Shown: positions 48,820 through 57,213, counted from the stretch's first letter. The stretch is 64,000 bases of DNA from Bradyrhizobium sp. URHD0069 (GCF_000701345.1 NZ_JNIJ01000035.1:1-64000), one strand, 5' to 3'. Numbers and translations: made by a program. The notes: generated from the letters alone by a model not told the origin.

Positions 48820-48942
48820 GGAGTTCGCAAGATGCTGGTGCAAGTCGTTACGCTGTCCCTCATCCTCTCCGTTCTTCTCGGCTCCAATACGGGCTTCGTC
48901 ATCTCATTAGTCGGCCTGTTCGCTGTGGTGCTTGGCACCTGA
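48778..48942 (+). repeat. 165-bp direct repeat, copy 1
   Basis: Covers the last codons of the resolvase and the whole 36-residue peptide gene. Copy 2 is at 49906-50070, with the same length and no indels. Differences are mostly synonymous or conservative. Weaker similarity continues for about 30 bp downstream. Confidence 0.85.
48832..48942 (+). CDS. 36-residue hydrophobic membrane peptide, copy 1
   Basis: ATG 48832 has GAGGAG nine bases upstream, starting just after the resolvase stop. The peptide MLVQVVTLSLILSVLLGSN then TGFVISLVGLFAVVLGT is one or two hydrophobic spans with no charged residue. A second copy with only one residue difference lies at 49960. Size and hydrophobicity recall type I toxin peptides, but no antisense RNA was identified. 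Confidence 0.6.
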   Translation: MLVQVVTLSLILSVLLGSNTGFVISLVGLFAVVLGT

Positions 48943-49092
48943 AGGCATTTGCTCACGCGAGCCAAATGGCCCGGCGCTCGGGCGGATGGCCTCACCGTTG
49001 CCCATGCCCTCCCAGCGTTCTGGGTGAACTCACCGGCATCCGCTTGGAACCCCTGGGTAAATGGCGCGTTTTGGCTGCCAGGGAGATCAACG

Positions 49093-49485
49093 ATGAGCTT
49101 ACCTGAAGCTGATAAAGAGGCGCGCTCTCAACTTTGCGTACTTGTGATCGAAGACGAGTATTCGATCCGAAGCGCTATTGCTGACGAATTGAGAGCGGCA
49201 GGATTGCAGGTTGTAGAAGCCACCAATGCTAACGAGGCAATGGACTACCTGAACAGCACCGGAAGGGTTGATCTGGTCTTTACTGACGTAAACATGCCCG
49301 GAGCGATTGATGGTTTAGAGTTAGCTCGCTGGACGAAGGCGCGACGACCTGACGTTCCGATCTTTATAACCTCGGGTACACACTCCGCTTCGGCGGCTGC
49401 AGGACTGGGCCGGTTCCTCCCCAAGCCGTATTCGTTTGATGCCGTGGTATTGTTGATCCTCCAGACCTTGACGCCAAGCTCATGA
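49093..49485 (+). CDS. Receiver-only response regulator 1
   Basis: 130 residues from ATG 49093 with GGGAG upstream. Receiver fold: LVIEDEYSIRSAIADEL, phosphoacceptor Asp in LVFTDVNMPG and Lys in FLPKPYSFDAVV. No output domain. Overlaps the next gene by ATGA. Confidence 0.88.
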   Translation: MSLPEADKEARSQLCVLVIEDEYSIRSAIADELRAAGLQVVEATNANEAMDYLNSTGRVDLVFTDVNMPGAIDGLELARWTKARRPDVPIFITSGTHSASAAAGLGRFLPKPYSFDAVVLLILQTLTPSS

Positions 49486-49886
49486 CTTCACGCGCTCAGG
49501 AAACCGTGCTCATAGTAGATGCTGATATTCTGATCCGTCAGCCCCTCGCTGAGTATCTGAGAGAGTGCGGATATAAGGTAGTCGAAGCTGCCGACGTTGC
49601 CGAGGCCAAGCGTTTGTTGATCGACGCGAGCATTGCAATACACATTGTACTTGCTGATGTGGACCCACCCGGGCCGGATAACGGTTTCGCTTTGGCAAGT
49701 TGGATCAGAACCAACTATCCAGACGTGGAGGTTGTCCTCGCAGGAACAATCGAGAAGGCGACGCGCAGCGCAGGCGAGCTTTGCGATGAAGGTACTGCCC
49801 TCAAGAAGCCTTACGAACACCAGGTGGTCTTAGCGAGGATCAAGCAGTCTTTGGCAGCTCGCGAGAGGGACCGCGGTAAGTCCTGA
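49482..49886 (+). CDS. Receiver-only response regulator 2
   Basis: 134 residues. LIVDADILIRQPLAEYL, acceptor Asp in IVLADVDPPGPDN and Lys in ALKKPYEHQVV. No output domain. No histidine kinase lies in the island, so the phosphodonor must be chromosomal or the proteins act as phosphate sinks or adaptors. Confidence 0.85.
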   Translation: MTSRAQETVLIVDADILIRQPLAEYLRECGYKVVEAADVAEAKRLLIDASIAIHIVLADVDPPGPDNGFALASWIRTNYPDVEVVLAGTIEKATRSAGELCDEGTALKKPYEHQVVLARIKQSLAARERDRGKS

Positions 49887-49905
49887 TCCGCGCCGAGAGG
49901 CGCAC

Positions 49906-50070
49906 AAGATTGGCCACGCCTCCGTCTATCGCGCTCTTGAAAGCTGAGGGGGTCGCAAGATGCTGGTGCAGGTCGCAACGCTGTCCCTAATCCTGTCCGT
50001 TCTTCTCGGTTCCAATACGGGCTTCGTCATCTCACTTGTTGGGCTGTTCGCTGTGGTGCTAGGCACCTGA
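49906..50070 (+). repeat. 165-bp direct repeat, copy 2
   Basis: Begins with a remnant of a resolvase C-terminus (KIGHASVYRALES and stop), which lacks the rest of the gene, followed by the second peptide copy. Confidence 0.85.
49960..50070 (+). CDS. 36-residue hydrophobic membrane peptide, copy 2
   Basis: MLVQVATLSLILSVLLGSN then TGFVISLVGLFAVVLGT; differs from copy 1 by one residue while several third-codon bases differ (for example ATTAGT versus ACTTGTT at SLV), a sign of selection on the protein. GAGGGGG precedes the start. Confidence 0.6.
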   Translation: MLVQVATLSLILSVLLGSNTGFVISLVGLFAVVLGT

Positions 50071-50750
50071 AGCATCGGCTTACGAAGCGGCAATGTCCCC
50101 AGCGCTACGAGCGAATTTCCCTCTCGCGTCTCTCTTAGCGCTCCTCTCCGCTCCTCTTGTGTCCGGCTCGCGGCCTTCCGCTGCTCCAAGGCGCATGAGG
50201 GGCCAAGGGACGTTAGTGGGTCCTGCCCTCGCGCGCGAACTCAGAACTTCATCACGAAATCGGTTTCAGAATGTCGGTCTAAATCCGATGTTGTTGTTCG
50301 ACCGGAAGCGGTGGCGAAACGTCCCGGCTGGGTCCTCCTGGGCCGCTCTATGGCGCTCTAAGACCCTTGGCGGCACGCGACCACAGAGGGGGGCTTTAAA
50401 GCGCTTTAATGCGTGTGCTGATGGCCCCAGCGGGCGGGTGCTCCGGGCCTCCCGTCAGTCTCAACAGGCGCTCCAGAGCGCTCCTAAGCCCTTGCAGGGG
50501 CTTAGTAATCACAGTTCTAACCTCACGCTCGCAAGCGGTCGGTGAGTTTCTATCAATAGTCAACTGGTATCTAAGCCCATGATACCTATGAGGAAAGTGT
50601 CTCCCAAACCCTTCAGCGGGGGTGATTTTGCGGCCAAATCGCCACAATCAGGGTGCTGGCGGGCTTTCGCTAACCCATTGAACAACCAGCAGATTGATGG
50701 AAGCAGTATCGCCGACCTATGCAGCCTGCATATCCTTGGTGCATGGGTAC
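50071..50750. other. 680-bp non-coding region with palindromes
   Basis: No supported gene. It holds a perfect 14-bp palindrome TTAAAGCGCTTTAA (50396-50409) and a hairpin CTAAGCCC-N6-GGGCTTAG (50484-50505), with many repeats of GCGCTC/CTCTAAG. It sits beyond the 3' end of the ParB-like gene and could hold a binding site for that protein. Confidence 0.5.
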
Positions 50751-51653
50751 TTAAAGCCCTTCGATAGGGTTCCAAGTCTCCTCGTCTGGCGCCTCGCTCT
50801 GAACGTCCCTGCTTAAGCTCGTCAGGGCGTCGCGGGGGCTGTTGCGAATATGATCCACGAGTTCTGGGGAGTAGATCGCCAACGCTCTCGCCGCGATTTT
50901 GAGGTCCTTCGTGAGCGTGTTTGTCATTCGCGAGGACAACGACCTTGCGAGCCGTTGGGCCTTCTTCTCAAGGTCAATCGTCTGCTCAGTGGCACCGTTG
51001 AACGTGAGAAGTGCAGTCAACCAGTCAGCATCTGTCGGCCCTCCGGGGAAGCGCGCTCGTAGCCGGTCTCGGACAGGTCCCGGCTCCTTGAAGGCTTTCA
51101 GCACAGCGCGCATGTTACCCACCTGCCGCTTGCTCACGTTGCAGGCCACTGCCACTTGCTTCTGGGAAAGGCCACCCAACAGCGTATAGCGCCATGCGGC
51201 GTTCTGGCGCGTCGTGTTGTCGAGCGTAAGAAGAACCTTATTGTTGACCTGCAATGCGTCAGCGGTAACGGCCTGAAGGCTCTCACCGGACAACCAAACG
51301 CACTCAATCGGCTCCTTCCACTTCTGGTCCTTATAGGCCGCGAGGCGGTGGTGGCCATCCACTACATACCACTGACCGCGCCACAGCTTGACCACCGAAA
51401 TAGGATCAAGCTCCCCGCTGATGCTAATCGCCTTTGCGAGCTTGGCGACGTGTCCTTTATCTACATCGCGCCAGCCGTAGGAGAACTCGCGCGGCTGGAA
51501 GATGCTTGTGTCCGTCATGATTTCAGACACCTTCAGCCGGACGCGCTGCCCCGGCTCTGAAGGTTTCTCGGCGGTGGCGTAGACCTTCTCGGCTTCCTTG
51601 AGTGCTTGGATGAAGTCGCTCGGCTTGGAGGCGCGCAGTTTGGATGTTGCCAT
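50751..51653 (-). CDS. ParB/Spo0J-like protein
   Basis: 300 residues. The ParB N-terminal domain shows ELDPISVVKLWRGQWYVVDG and HHRLAAYK (GHHR box), followed by an HTH (LSQKQVAVACNVSKRQVGN). No ParA is nearby, so it may be a regulator or CTPase-type DNA clamp rather than a partition protein. It follows the Rap1a-like gene by 11 bp. Confidence 0.8.
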   Translation of the reverse strand: MATSKLRASKPSDFIQALKEAEKVYATAEKPSEPGQRVRLKVSEIMTDTSIFQPREFSYGWRDVDKGHVAKLAKAISISGELDPISVVKLWRGQWYVVDGHHRLAAYKDQKWKEPIECVWLSGESLQAVTADALQVNNKVLLTLDNTTRQNAAWRYTLLGGLSQKQVAVACNVSKRQVGNMRAVLKAFKEPGPVRDRLRARFPGGPTDADWLTALLTFNGATEQTIDLEKKAQRLARSLSSRMTNTLTKDLKIAARALAIYSPELVDHIRNSPRDALTSLSRDVQSEAPDEETWNPIEGL

Positions 51654-51664
51654 TCTTGAAGGAC

Positions 51665-51997
51665 CTACTGCGGCAGGGAGAAGAAGTATTCGTTCATCGC
51701 ACTCAACACGGTCTTGTCTGGATTGCTCCGGCAGAAGGTTACGGCGTAGCGCGTGGCTGCCGTTTGAGCGCGGCTCAAGCGATCAGTGCCCTTCAGGTCC
51801 TTCCACATTGCGTTGAGGCCACTGGCGTATCCCAGCATCCAAGCCTGGACAGTGCCCGCGAACGGATCGTTGGCGTCGATCAACTCGATGAAGGTCACGC
51901 ACTTCACTTCCGGTAGTCCAAGCAGTGCCTGTGCCTGAGCATCATGATTGCTGGCGACCATTAAGGCAGCCAAGGTCGTGCTTACCAACAGTCTCAT
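51665..51997 (-). CDS. Secreted Rap1a/Tai-like small protein
   Basis: 110 residues from ATG 51997 (MRLLVSTTLAALMVASNHDA). A signal peptide is followed by CVTFIEL, AWMLGYASGLNAM and a second Cys in AVTFCRSNP. The spacing recalls the Rap1a/Tai immunity fold or HdeA-like proteins. Low certainty on the family. Confidence 0.5.
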   Translation of the reverse strand: MRLLVSTTLAALMVASNHDAQAQALLGLPEVKCVTFIELIDANDPFAGTVQAWMLGYASGLNAMWKDLKGTDRLSRAQTAATRYAVTFCRSNPDKTVLSAMNEYFFSLPQ

Positions 51998-52067
51998 GGG
52001 GCGGGACGCCGATCCGAGGGACAGAGGCTCCAAAGCCCCTGCGCTGCTATCATCATGGTAGGTTCCT

Positions 52068-53681
52068 TTAGTCAGCAGTGTGTGTGTATGTGCGCGCGCT
52101 CAGATGCGAGCTATCAAACACGCGGGAATGCTTGCCGGTGTTGATCATCAGGTACGTCCTTTGCTCGCTGTCACGCCAATGGAACGTGATGCGGCTCCTC
52201 TCAACGTCAAAGACGATGCGGTCCACAACAGCCCGCAACGCAAGATTGGCTTTGTGTACGTCGAGAGGTTGGGCCTGTAGGGCGGTCCCAAGGGCTTCAA
52301 TGCGCTTCAGGACGTAGGGGGCACTCAGCCGATCACGCCTCGCCTTAAGGTCCTTGAGCGCCTGTTCCTCACTCTCCAACTCCCTCGCTGCCTCGCGCAT
52401 CCTCGTGCGGCTTGAGAAACTACGGGTTTCAGCGAACTCATCTGCGAAGAGGTTGTATGTGTCCCTGAGCGTGCTCAGAGCCTCCTCCGCGTTGATGATA
52501 TCCGTGTCTATCTCGTCCGTGTCGGCCCCTCGTGGAGCTTCCTCGACCAAGACGCGCCAGTTCTCAATCATAGCGGTCTCAACCTCGCTATACGGAACCG
52601 CCTTGTATTCACAATCGCCCTTCGCGCTCGCCCGCGTGCAGACAAGATACACGTACTCCCCCTTCGAGACCCGCAGGACCGTTGAGCCGCACTTCACGCA
52701 CTTCCCAAGCCCTGCAATGATGGAGGCCGTCTTGGTTCCAGAATAACGACCGCGCGGCGCAATGCTCTTCCTCCGCTCTGCAAGCCGCTCAAACAGTTCT
52801 TCGCTGACCGCTGCGGGGTAGTATGCCTTGATGCTGGCTTCCACCTTGTCCCGTCGTGCCCTCGTCTTCTCATCCTCGCCGGTACGGTGCATCACAAGCG
52901 TTCCAGCGGCGGCTGGATTGATGAGAACCTTGCGGACATAAGACCCCCTCCAGAACTCTGCCGTGCGTTTGCTGGTGCTCCACGTAGGCATATCCTCAGC
53001 ATTGAGCGCGCGAGCGATTGTATCGGGTTGCCTGCCTTGGTCCGCCAAATCGAAGATGCGCCGAACAACTGCGGCCCTTTCCTCGATAAGCTCGAATGCC
53101 TTAGTCGCCTCGTTCCACCGCAACCAAGCGGGGCCGCGCTTGTAGGGCTTCTCAAGCTGCCCTCCGACTAACAGTCTCTGGCGTTTCCCCTCGTGGACAG
53201 CGGCGAGCCTCATGGACTTCTTGACGCTCTCCTGATGGCCATTCCACATAGCCAGCAGGCTCTCCATGATCTGGAACGGATTGCTCTTCAGCCCCTCCCG
53301 TGTCCACACGCGCTCGTCCTTGAGCGTGACGACAGTGACGCCGCTATTGATGATTTCGCTGAATACCCCCATGGCTTCCCAAGGGTCCATGCGGGACAAC
53401 CTGTCGAAGTCCTCGACCAGCAGATACGATCCGGGCACAATCAAGCCGTCTTCGACGCCCCGCCGAAACAGGCCCAGCGCGCCACGCTGCACGTTGGCTC
53501 CCTTGAAGCCCGACACGCCCATGTCGTGGAACGTGAGGTTTTGGTCGAGGTCGAGGCCATGCCTAGAGGCGTAAGCCTTGCTGGCCTCCCACTGGCGCCG
53601 CAAGCTGTCGCCCTTCATCTGCTCAGGCGATGAGAAGCGGAGGTAGCTATAGGCTTTCGGGCGGGTCTCGGAGGCGTTCAC
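52068..53681 (-). CDS. Large serine recombinase (island integrase)
   Basis: 537 residues. The resolvase catalytic domain starts with AYSYLRFSSPEQMKGDSLRR (catalytic Ser). The recombinase domain follows (ALNAEDMPTWSTSKRTAEFW, VRKVLINPAAAGTLV), then a zinc ribbon (CVKCGSTVLRVS...CTRASAKGDC) and a coiled coil (ARELESEEQALKDLKARRD). It starts 47 bp from the right junction, the standard position for an enzyme that inserted this island into comM. Confidence 0.93.
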   Translation of the reverse strand: MNASETRPKAYSYLRFSSPEQMKGDSLRRQWEASKAYASRHGLDLDQNLTFHDMGVSGFKGANVQRGALGLFRRGVEDGLIVPGSYLLVEDFDRLSRMDPWEAMGVFSEIINSGVTVVTLKDERVWTREGLKSNPFQIMESLLAMWNGHQESVKKSMRLAAVHEGKRQRLLVGGQLEKPYKRGPAWLRWNEATKAFELIEERAAVVRRIFDLADQGRQPDTIARALNAEDMPTWSTSKRTAEFWRGSYVRKVLINPAAAGTLVMHRTGEDEKTRARRDKVEASIKAYYPAAVSEELFERLAERRKSIAPRGRYSGTKTASIIAGLGKCVKCGSTVLRVSKGEYVYLVCTRASAKGDCEYKAVPYSEVETAMIENWRVLVEEAPRGADTDEIDTDIINAEEALSTLRDTYNLFADEFAETRSFSSRTRMREAARELESEEQALKDLKARRDRLSAPYVLKRIEALGTALQAQPLDVHKANLALRAVVDRIVFDVERSRITFHWRDSEQRTYLMINTGKHSRVFDSSHLSARTYTHTAD

Positions 53682-53727
53682 GAGGCGGGAATACCAAGAT
53701 AGGATTTGTCATTCAAGTCCTACGATG

Positions 53728-54278
53728 GCCATCGTCGGATTGCCCGACAAAGCGGTTTCCGAGGCCCGCGAGCGGGTTCGCTCGGCGCTGATCGCCTCTG
53801 GCCTGGCGCTGCCGGCGCGGCGAATCACCGTCAACCTCGCCCCCGCCGATTTGCCGAAAGAAGGCAGCCACTACGATCTGCCGATCGCGCTCGGCCTGAT
53901 GGCGGCGATCGGCGCCATTCCTCCGGATGCGCTCAATGGCTTCACCGTGCTCGGCGAACTCGGCCTTGATGGATCGATCGCGCCGGTGGCGGGCGTATTG
54001 CCGGCGGCGATCGGCGCCAATTCGCGCGACGAAGGCCTGATCTGTCCTGCCGCGTGCGGCGCGGAAGCGGCCTGGGCGAGCCCGGATGTCCAGATCGTGG
54101 CGGCGAATTCGCTGATCCAGATCGCCAATCATTTCAAGGGCACGCAGGTGCTGTCGCGGCCACAACCGAAGGTCCGCGAACCCGGTGCGACGCTGCTCGA
54201 CCTCCGCGACATCAAGGGCCAGGAAAGCGCCAAGCGCGCGCTCGAGATTGCCGCCGCCGGCGGACATCATCTGCTGAT
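53728..54278 (+). pseudogene. comM: comM middle fragment
   Basis: Continues ComM from AIVGLPDKAVSEARERVRSA through LAPADLPKEGSHYDLPIALG to AKRALEIAAAGGHHLL. The next residues should be the Walker A region (MIGPPGSGKS), but foreign sequence begins and the frame stops at 54318. An ATG at 53725 arises at the junction. No helicase activity is possible. Confidence 0.93.
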
Positions 54279-54283
54279 AAATA

Positions 54284-54301
54284 GTCCAAATGAAATTGGA
54301 C
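54284..54301. repeat. Inverted repeat at the insertion terminus
   Basis: GTCCAA-ATGAAA-TTGGAC; a third TCCAAT word follows at about 54321. It lies 6 bp from the comM junction, consistent with a recombinase-binding end. Confidence 0.55.
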
Positions 54302-54342
54302 CCCTGATCTTCATCTGATGTCCAATAAATCACCGCTTCAAG

Positions 54343-54390
54343 CCTCAGTAAATGTTCCGTATGGGATATAGGGGCCCAGATTTACTGAGG
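54343..54390. repeat. 11-bp inverted repeat at the polymerase 3' end
   Basis: CCTCAGTAAAT (54343-54353) and ATTTACTGAGG (54380-54390) are perfect inverted copies with a 26-base centre. The polymerase stop codon lies inside the right arm. There is no T-run, so it is not a typical intrinsic terminator. Confidence 0.7.
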
Positions 54391-56418
54391 TTCCAGCGCC
54401 GTCAGAAGTAAGGGGAGACCATCCAGCGATGCCAGTATTTCCTGAGGGCGGAGCGAAGGAATCGCCTTCGACAGCCGCCGCAGCGCCCGAAGGACCTTTG
54501 TGGTCGGCGGCGTAGTATGGGCCGTGAATTCGCGACGCACGCCGTATTCTACATGGGGGCGCGTGACCTCCTCCTCGAAGCCGCACTGGTTGAGGATGTC
54601 GGCAAACTGCTGGGCCGTATATTGCTCTCGGCAACCTTCGAGCCCTGCGGCACCTTGCTGATATGCGGTGCAGAGATCCAGACGAAGCCGTGATAGGTCA
54701 GATCGCAGATATGAGCGACCTTTGCCCTTTACCGCGATCTTCATGTCGTGGAAGGCCGCGAACCTGCGGAAGTCCTTTGTAGTCTTTAGGCAATGGCGCT
54801 GGCGCTTCACAAGCCTGAACCCCCCGGTAGAGTCGCTCGCCTTAAATTTGATCTTCACCCGAGAATAGTCTTCCCACATCTGGCGTGCCAATTTGAATTC
54901 CTCTGCAGTCCTCCAGGGTGCCGTGCTGAAAGCCAAATGGGTGTAAGCCTTCCCTGTATATTCAAGTTGGACGTCCCATGCTTGTGCTGGCCGACGCTTG
55001 AAGTCGTATTCCATGCTGATTGCCTTCTCTCCACGCTTCATCACGAGGTCAGCATTGAACAAACTTATTTCCCGCCAGGACGTCGGCGTTTCCGTCGGAA
55101 ATTTTCGACCCGCAATACGCTGCAAGAATTGATCGACGATGTAATCGTTTTGCTCGGCGTCGGTCGTTGTGTAGGTGGGTGTCTTGATGCCAGCCTTCGC
55201 TAATACGACCCCCTTATCGCCCGCCTCGGTGTCTGGCTCGATAGTGGCCTGGCCACGTACTCGCCAACCGAGCAATCGTTTGACCGAATGCTTCTTCGTC
55301 AAGAGCTGGGGATCGCCCGTGAGCCGTGAGCGTGTATTGCTGAACAGTTGAGCAAGTGGTCCTTTGATCGCATCTTCCATTTCATCGTCACTAGTGTTGG
55401 TCAGAAATCCATCGGTGGTGACGCTGAATATAGACCTGCCTTGGGGCACCAAGTTGATGATTTCTCCGACTACCGCCCGAACAGCCGATGTAATGTACGC
55501 GGCGTAAAATGGGTTCGTTATTGGGCTCTCGGGGATTGCGCGCGTCTTCTTTGTCTTGAGATTGAAGACCCTCTTGTTGCGCAGGCCCTGTGCCGTCTTG
55601 CCATAGCAAGAATTAGTCACTTCTTTCCAGAACGCCTGCTCCAATCCGGGTGCTGCTTTAGCTCGGCGCTCTATCGACTGCTGAATGAAGGGAAAGAATA
55701 TCTTCTCGTCGCCGGTGGGGATCGTGAGGGCGTACTTGATGATAATCTCTGCCCCCAAGTTGAGGGCGACCTCAATCTCTGGAGAGCAGCAATAACTACG
55801 GCCTTGTTGCGGAAACAGAATTCCGTGACCGGTTCGCACCGGAAGGCTCGGATAGCGAACCTCGTTCGGAAATTTGAAGTCTACACATGCAAACCCAAAA
55901 GACCCAAGCCGTAGCTTGTTTTCATCGCGTGTTGGCCGGATGTTCGTCCACTCTGGAACGGTGAGCATTGCCATGGCGGTTGGATAGGCACTCGCCAGAT
56001 CAAAGTCCGACCAGTGATCTTGTTCGCTCGGCCCGAACCACAGTTGTTCACTCCGCCCGCCGTGATAACACTCCGTTGCAAAGTCTATATGCCAACTTGC
56101 CTCTTCGATGTATGGCTCCTCCGTAAGCGTGTTGAAGTTGCCCGTAGCGTCATTCCAGACCTGCTCTTTTACGCGCTCTTTTCCGATGAACTTCAGCCGA
56201 TCGCCAGGAGGATCGCGATCCATCCATTCCGTCTGTAACAGTTTGACGCCGATGTTAGAGAGTGCGGATGGGATCAATCCGCTGCCGGTCGTGCCGCGAA
56301 ACAGTTGTGTGAGCCGCTCGAAATATAAGGCGCTGACTTCCGCATCGATCAATGCGTAGGCTCGGAATAAATCCCATGCGTTGTCACGGACTACCTTCAT
56401 GTTTCGCTTGAGCTTCAA
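54382..56418 (-). CDS. Family B DNA polymerase, polymerase part (frameshifted gene)
   Basis: 678 residues as open frame from TTG 56418; coding extends upstream to about 56466 in the same frame. Exo III motif YALIDAEVSALYF is at the N-terminus. Motif A is DFDLASAYPTAMAML, motif B KEVTNSCYGKTAQGL, motif C FSVTTDGFLT, and a KxY-like VLAKAGIKTPTYT follows. Motif C has TTD where DTD is usual, keeping only the second Asp. The exonuclease motifs I and II are in the adjacent frame, so the gene is one PolB of about 928 residues broken by one base. Possible relatives are pipolin or protein-primed polymerases. Confidence 0.82.
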   Translation of the reverse strand: MKLKRNMKVVRDNAWDLFRAYALIDAEVSALYFERLTQLFRGTTGSGLIPSALSNIGVKLLQTEWMDRDPPGDRLKFIGKERVKEQVWNDATGNFNTLTEEPYIEEASWHIDFATECYHGGRSEQLWFGPSEQDHWSDFDLASAYPTAMAMLTVPEWTNIRPTRDENKLRLGSFGFACVDFKFPNEVRYPSLPVRTGHGILFPQQGRSYCCSPEIEVALNLGAEIIIKYALTIPTGDEKIFFPFIQQSIERRAKAAPGLEQAFWKEVTNSCYGKTAQGLRNKRVFNLKTKKTRAIPESPITNPFYAAYITSAVRAVVGEIINLVPQGRSIFSVTTDGFLTNTSDDEMEDAIKGPLAQLFSNTRSRLTGDPQLLTKKHSVKRLLGWRVRGQATIEPDTEAGDKGVVLAKAGIKTPTYTTTDAEQNDYIVDQFLQRIAGRKFPTETPTSWREISLFNADLVMKRGEKAISMEYDFKRRPAQAWDVQLEYTGKAYTHLAFSTAPWRTAEEFKLARQMWEDYSRVKIKFKASDSTGGFRLVKRQRHCLKTTKDFRRFAAFHDMKIAVKGKGRSYLRSDLSRLRLDLCTAYQQGAAGLEGCREQYTAQQFADILNQCGFEEEVTRPHVEYGVRREFTAHTTPPTTKVLRALRRLSKAIPSLRPQEILASLDGLPLLLTALEPQ

Positions 56419-56462
56419 CTCTTCTTTTGGGTCTTCATGAAGCTTTAATTTCGGTCGATCAA

Positions 56463-57167
56463 TTAGCGCCCGATGGCGGAAAGGGTCCTCTGACCCCCTG
56501 GCGCCAGGAGGATCGTGTCGCGAACGTGAACATTTACCTCCGCGAAATCATTGGCATCATCGCTGAACCCGATGCGGATTTTTATCGGATAAGAAAGAGT
56601 GATCAGGGAGTTTCTAATGATCACCAACTTCTTAAAAGCCTGATCTCGGTCATCGAACGCTGGAAAATCTGCCTTGTTAAAATGCCCAACGAGGACGATC
56701 GTAGGCGGTATCTGTGCTCCTGCTGAAGTCACCTTGGCGATGACGTATGATATAAAATCTACGAAGCTGATCCTGCGCCTCGGTTCGGGAATAACGATGC
56801 CGCTCGTTGTAAAATCATCCATCTTTGCGAAGAACTGATATGAAAGCACCTCGTAACGTGCTGTTTTCTTTTTCGTTACCTCTGCATTCGTGTAAAGCGG
56901 CTTGAGTGATTGATATTCAGTGTCGAAACCGACCAGCAGAAACCGCATTGGGCCATCGCTCGGATCTTTCCTGTTCTTGTCCCGCGGAAGATCAATTCTT
57001 TCTCGTATGATCGAAAATTCGCCCGGTGGCTGATACGGCTCCTCGCTCATGGCTACGGAGTGCTTTCCGACCAGGAATAACTCGAACTCTTCCTCCTCTC
57101 CCTCGACCTTCGGAGGAGCTTCTGCCGGCGTGTCCGCTATGACGTCATTTTCTGCTGTTTCTTCCAT
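56463..57167 (-). CDS. Family B DNA polymerase, exonuclease part (frameshifted gene)
   Basis: 234 residues. An acidic N-terminal 40 residues precede the DEDD-type exonuclease: Exo I VGFDTEYQSLKPLY and Exo II LVGHFNKADFPAFDD. It ends ...SAIGR and stop. The next frame supplies LIDRPKLKLHEDPKEELK, exactly what a PolB should have between Exo II and Exo III. A single added base near 56466 would fuse the two frames. Confidence 0.8.
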   Translation of the reverse strand: MEETAENDVIADTPAEAPPKVEGEEEEFELFLVGKHSVAMSEEPYQPPGEFSIIRERIDLPRDKNRKDPSDGPMRFLLVGFDTEYQSLKPLYTNAEVTKKKTARYEVLSYQFFAKMDDFTTSGIVIPEPRRRISFVDFISYVIAKVTSAGAQIPPTIVLVGHFNKADFPAFDDRDQAFKKLVIIRNSLITLSYPIKIRIGFSDDANDFAEVNVHVRDTILLAPGGQRTLSAIGR

Positions 57168-57213
57168 TTCCGAATGCGCTATGTTTGATCACTTGGGGAT
57201 GACGGGGTGGAAT

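Larger units (their letters stand above)
45972..53732. mobile_element. Genomic island 1 inserted in comM (serine-integrase type)
   Basis: About 7.76 kb separate the two halves of comM, whose frames rejoin as ...FA(L/I)VGLPDKAV... Its right end carries a large serine integrase reading inward. Cargo: restriction endonuclease and methyltransferase, resolvase, duplicated hydrophobic peptide, two response regulators, ParB-like protein and Rap1a-like protein. Insertion of islands in comM is known in other bacteria, for example AbaR in Acinetobacter. Confidence 0.85.

Noticed and set aside
50093..50545. 150-codon frame in island 1 spacer
   Set aside because: Low-complexity Arg/Ser/Pro composition, no ribosome binding site, covers palindromes.
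54343..54390. Intrinsic terminator of the polymerase gene
   Set aside because: Long 26-base loop and no T-run on the transcribed side.
56460..56475. Programmed -1 frameshift in the polymerase
   Set aside because: No slippery heptamer at the overlap; simple indel fits better.
54382..57167. Casposon interpretation of the PolB region
   Set aside because: No cas1 gene or casposon-type gene set in the window.
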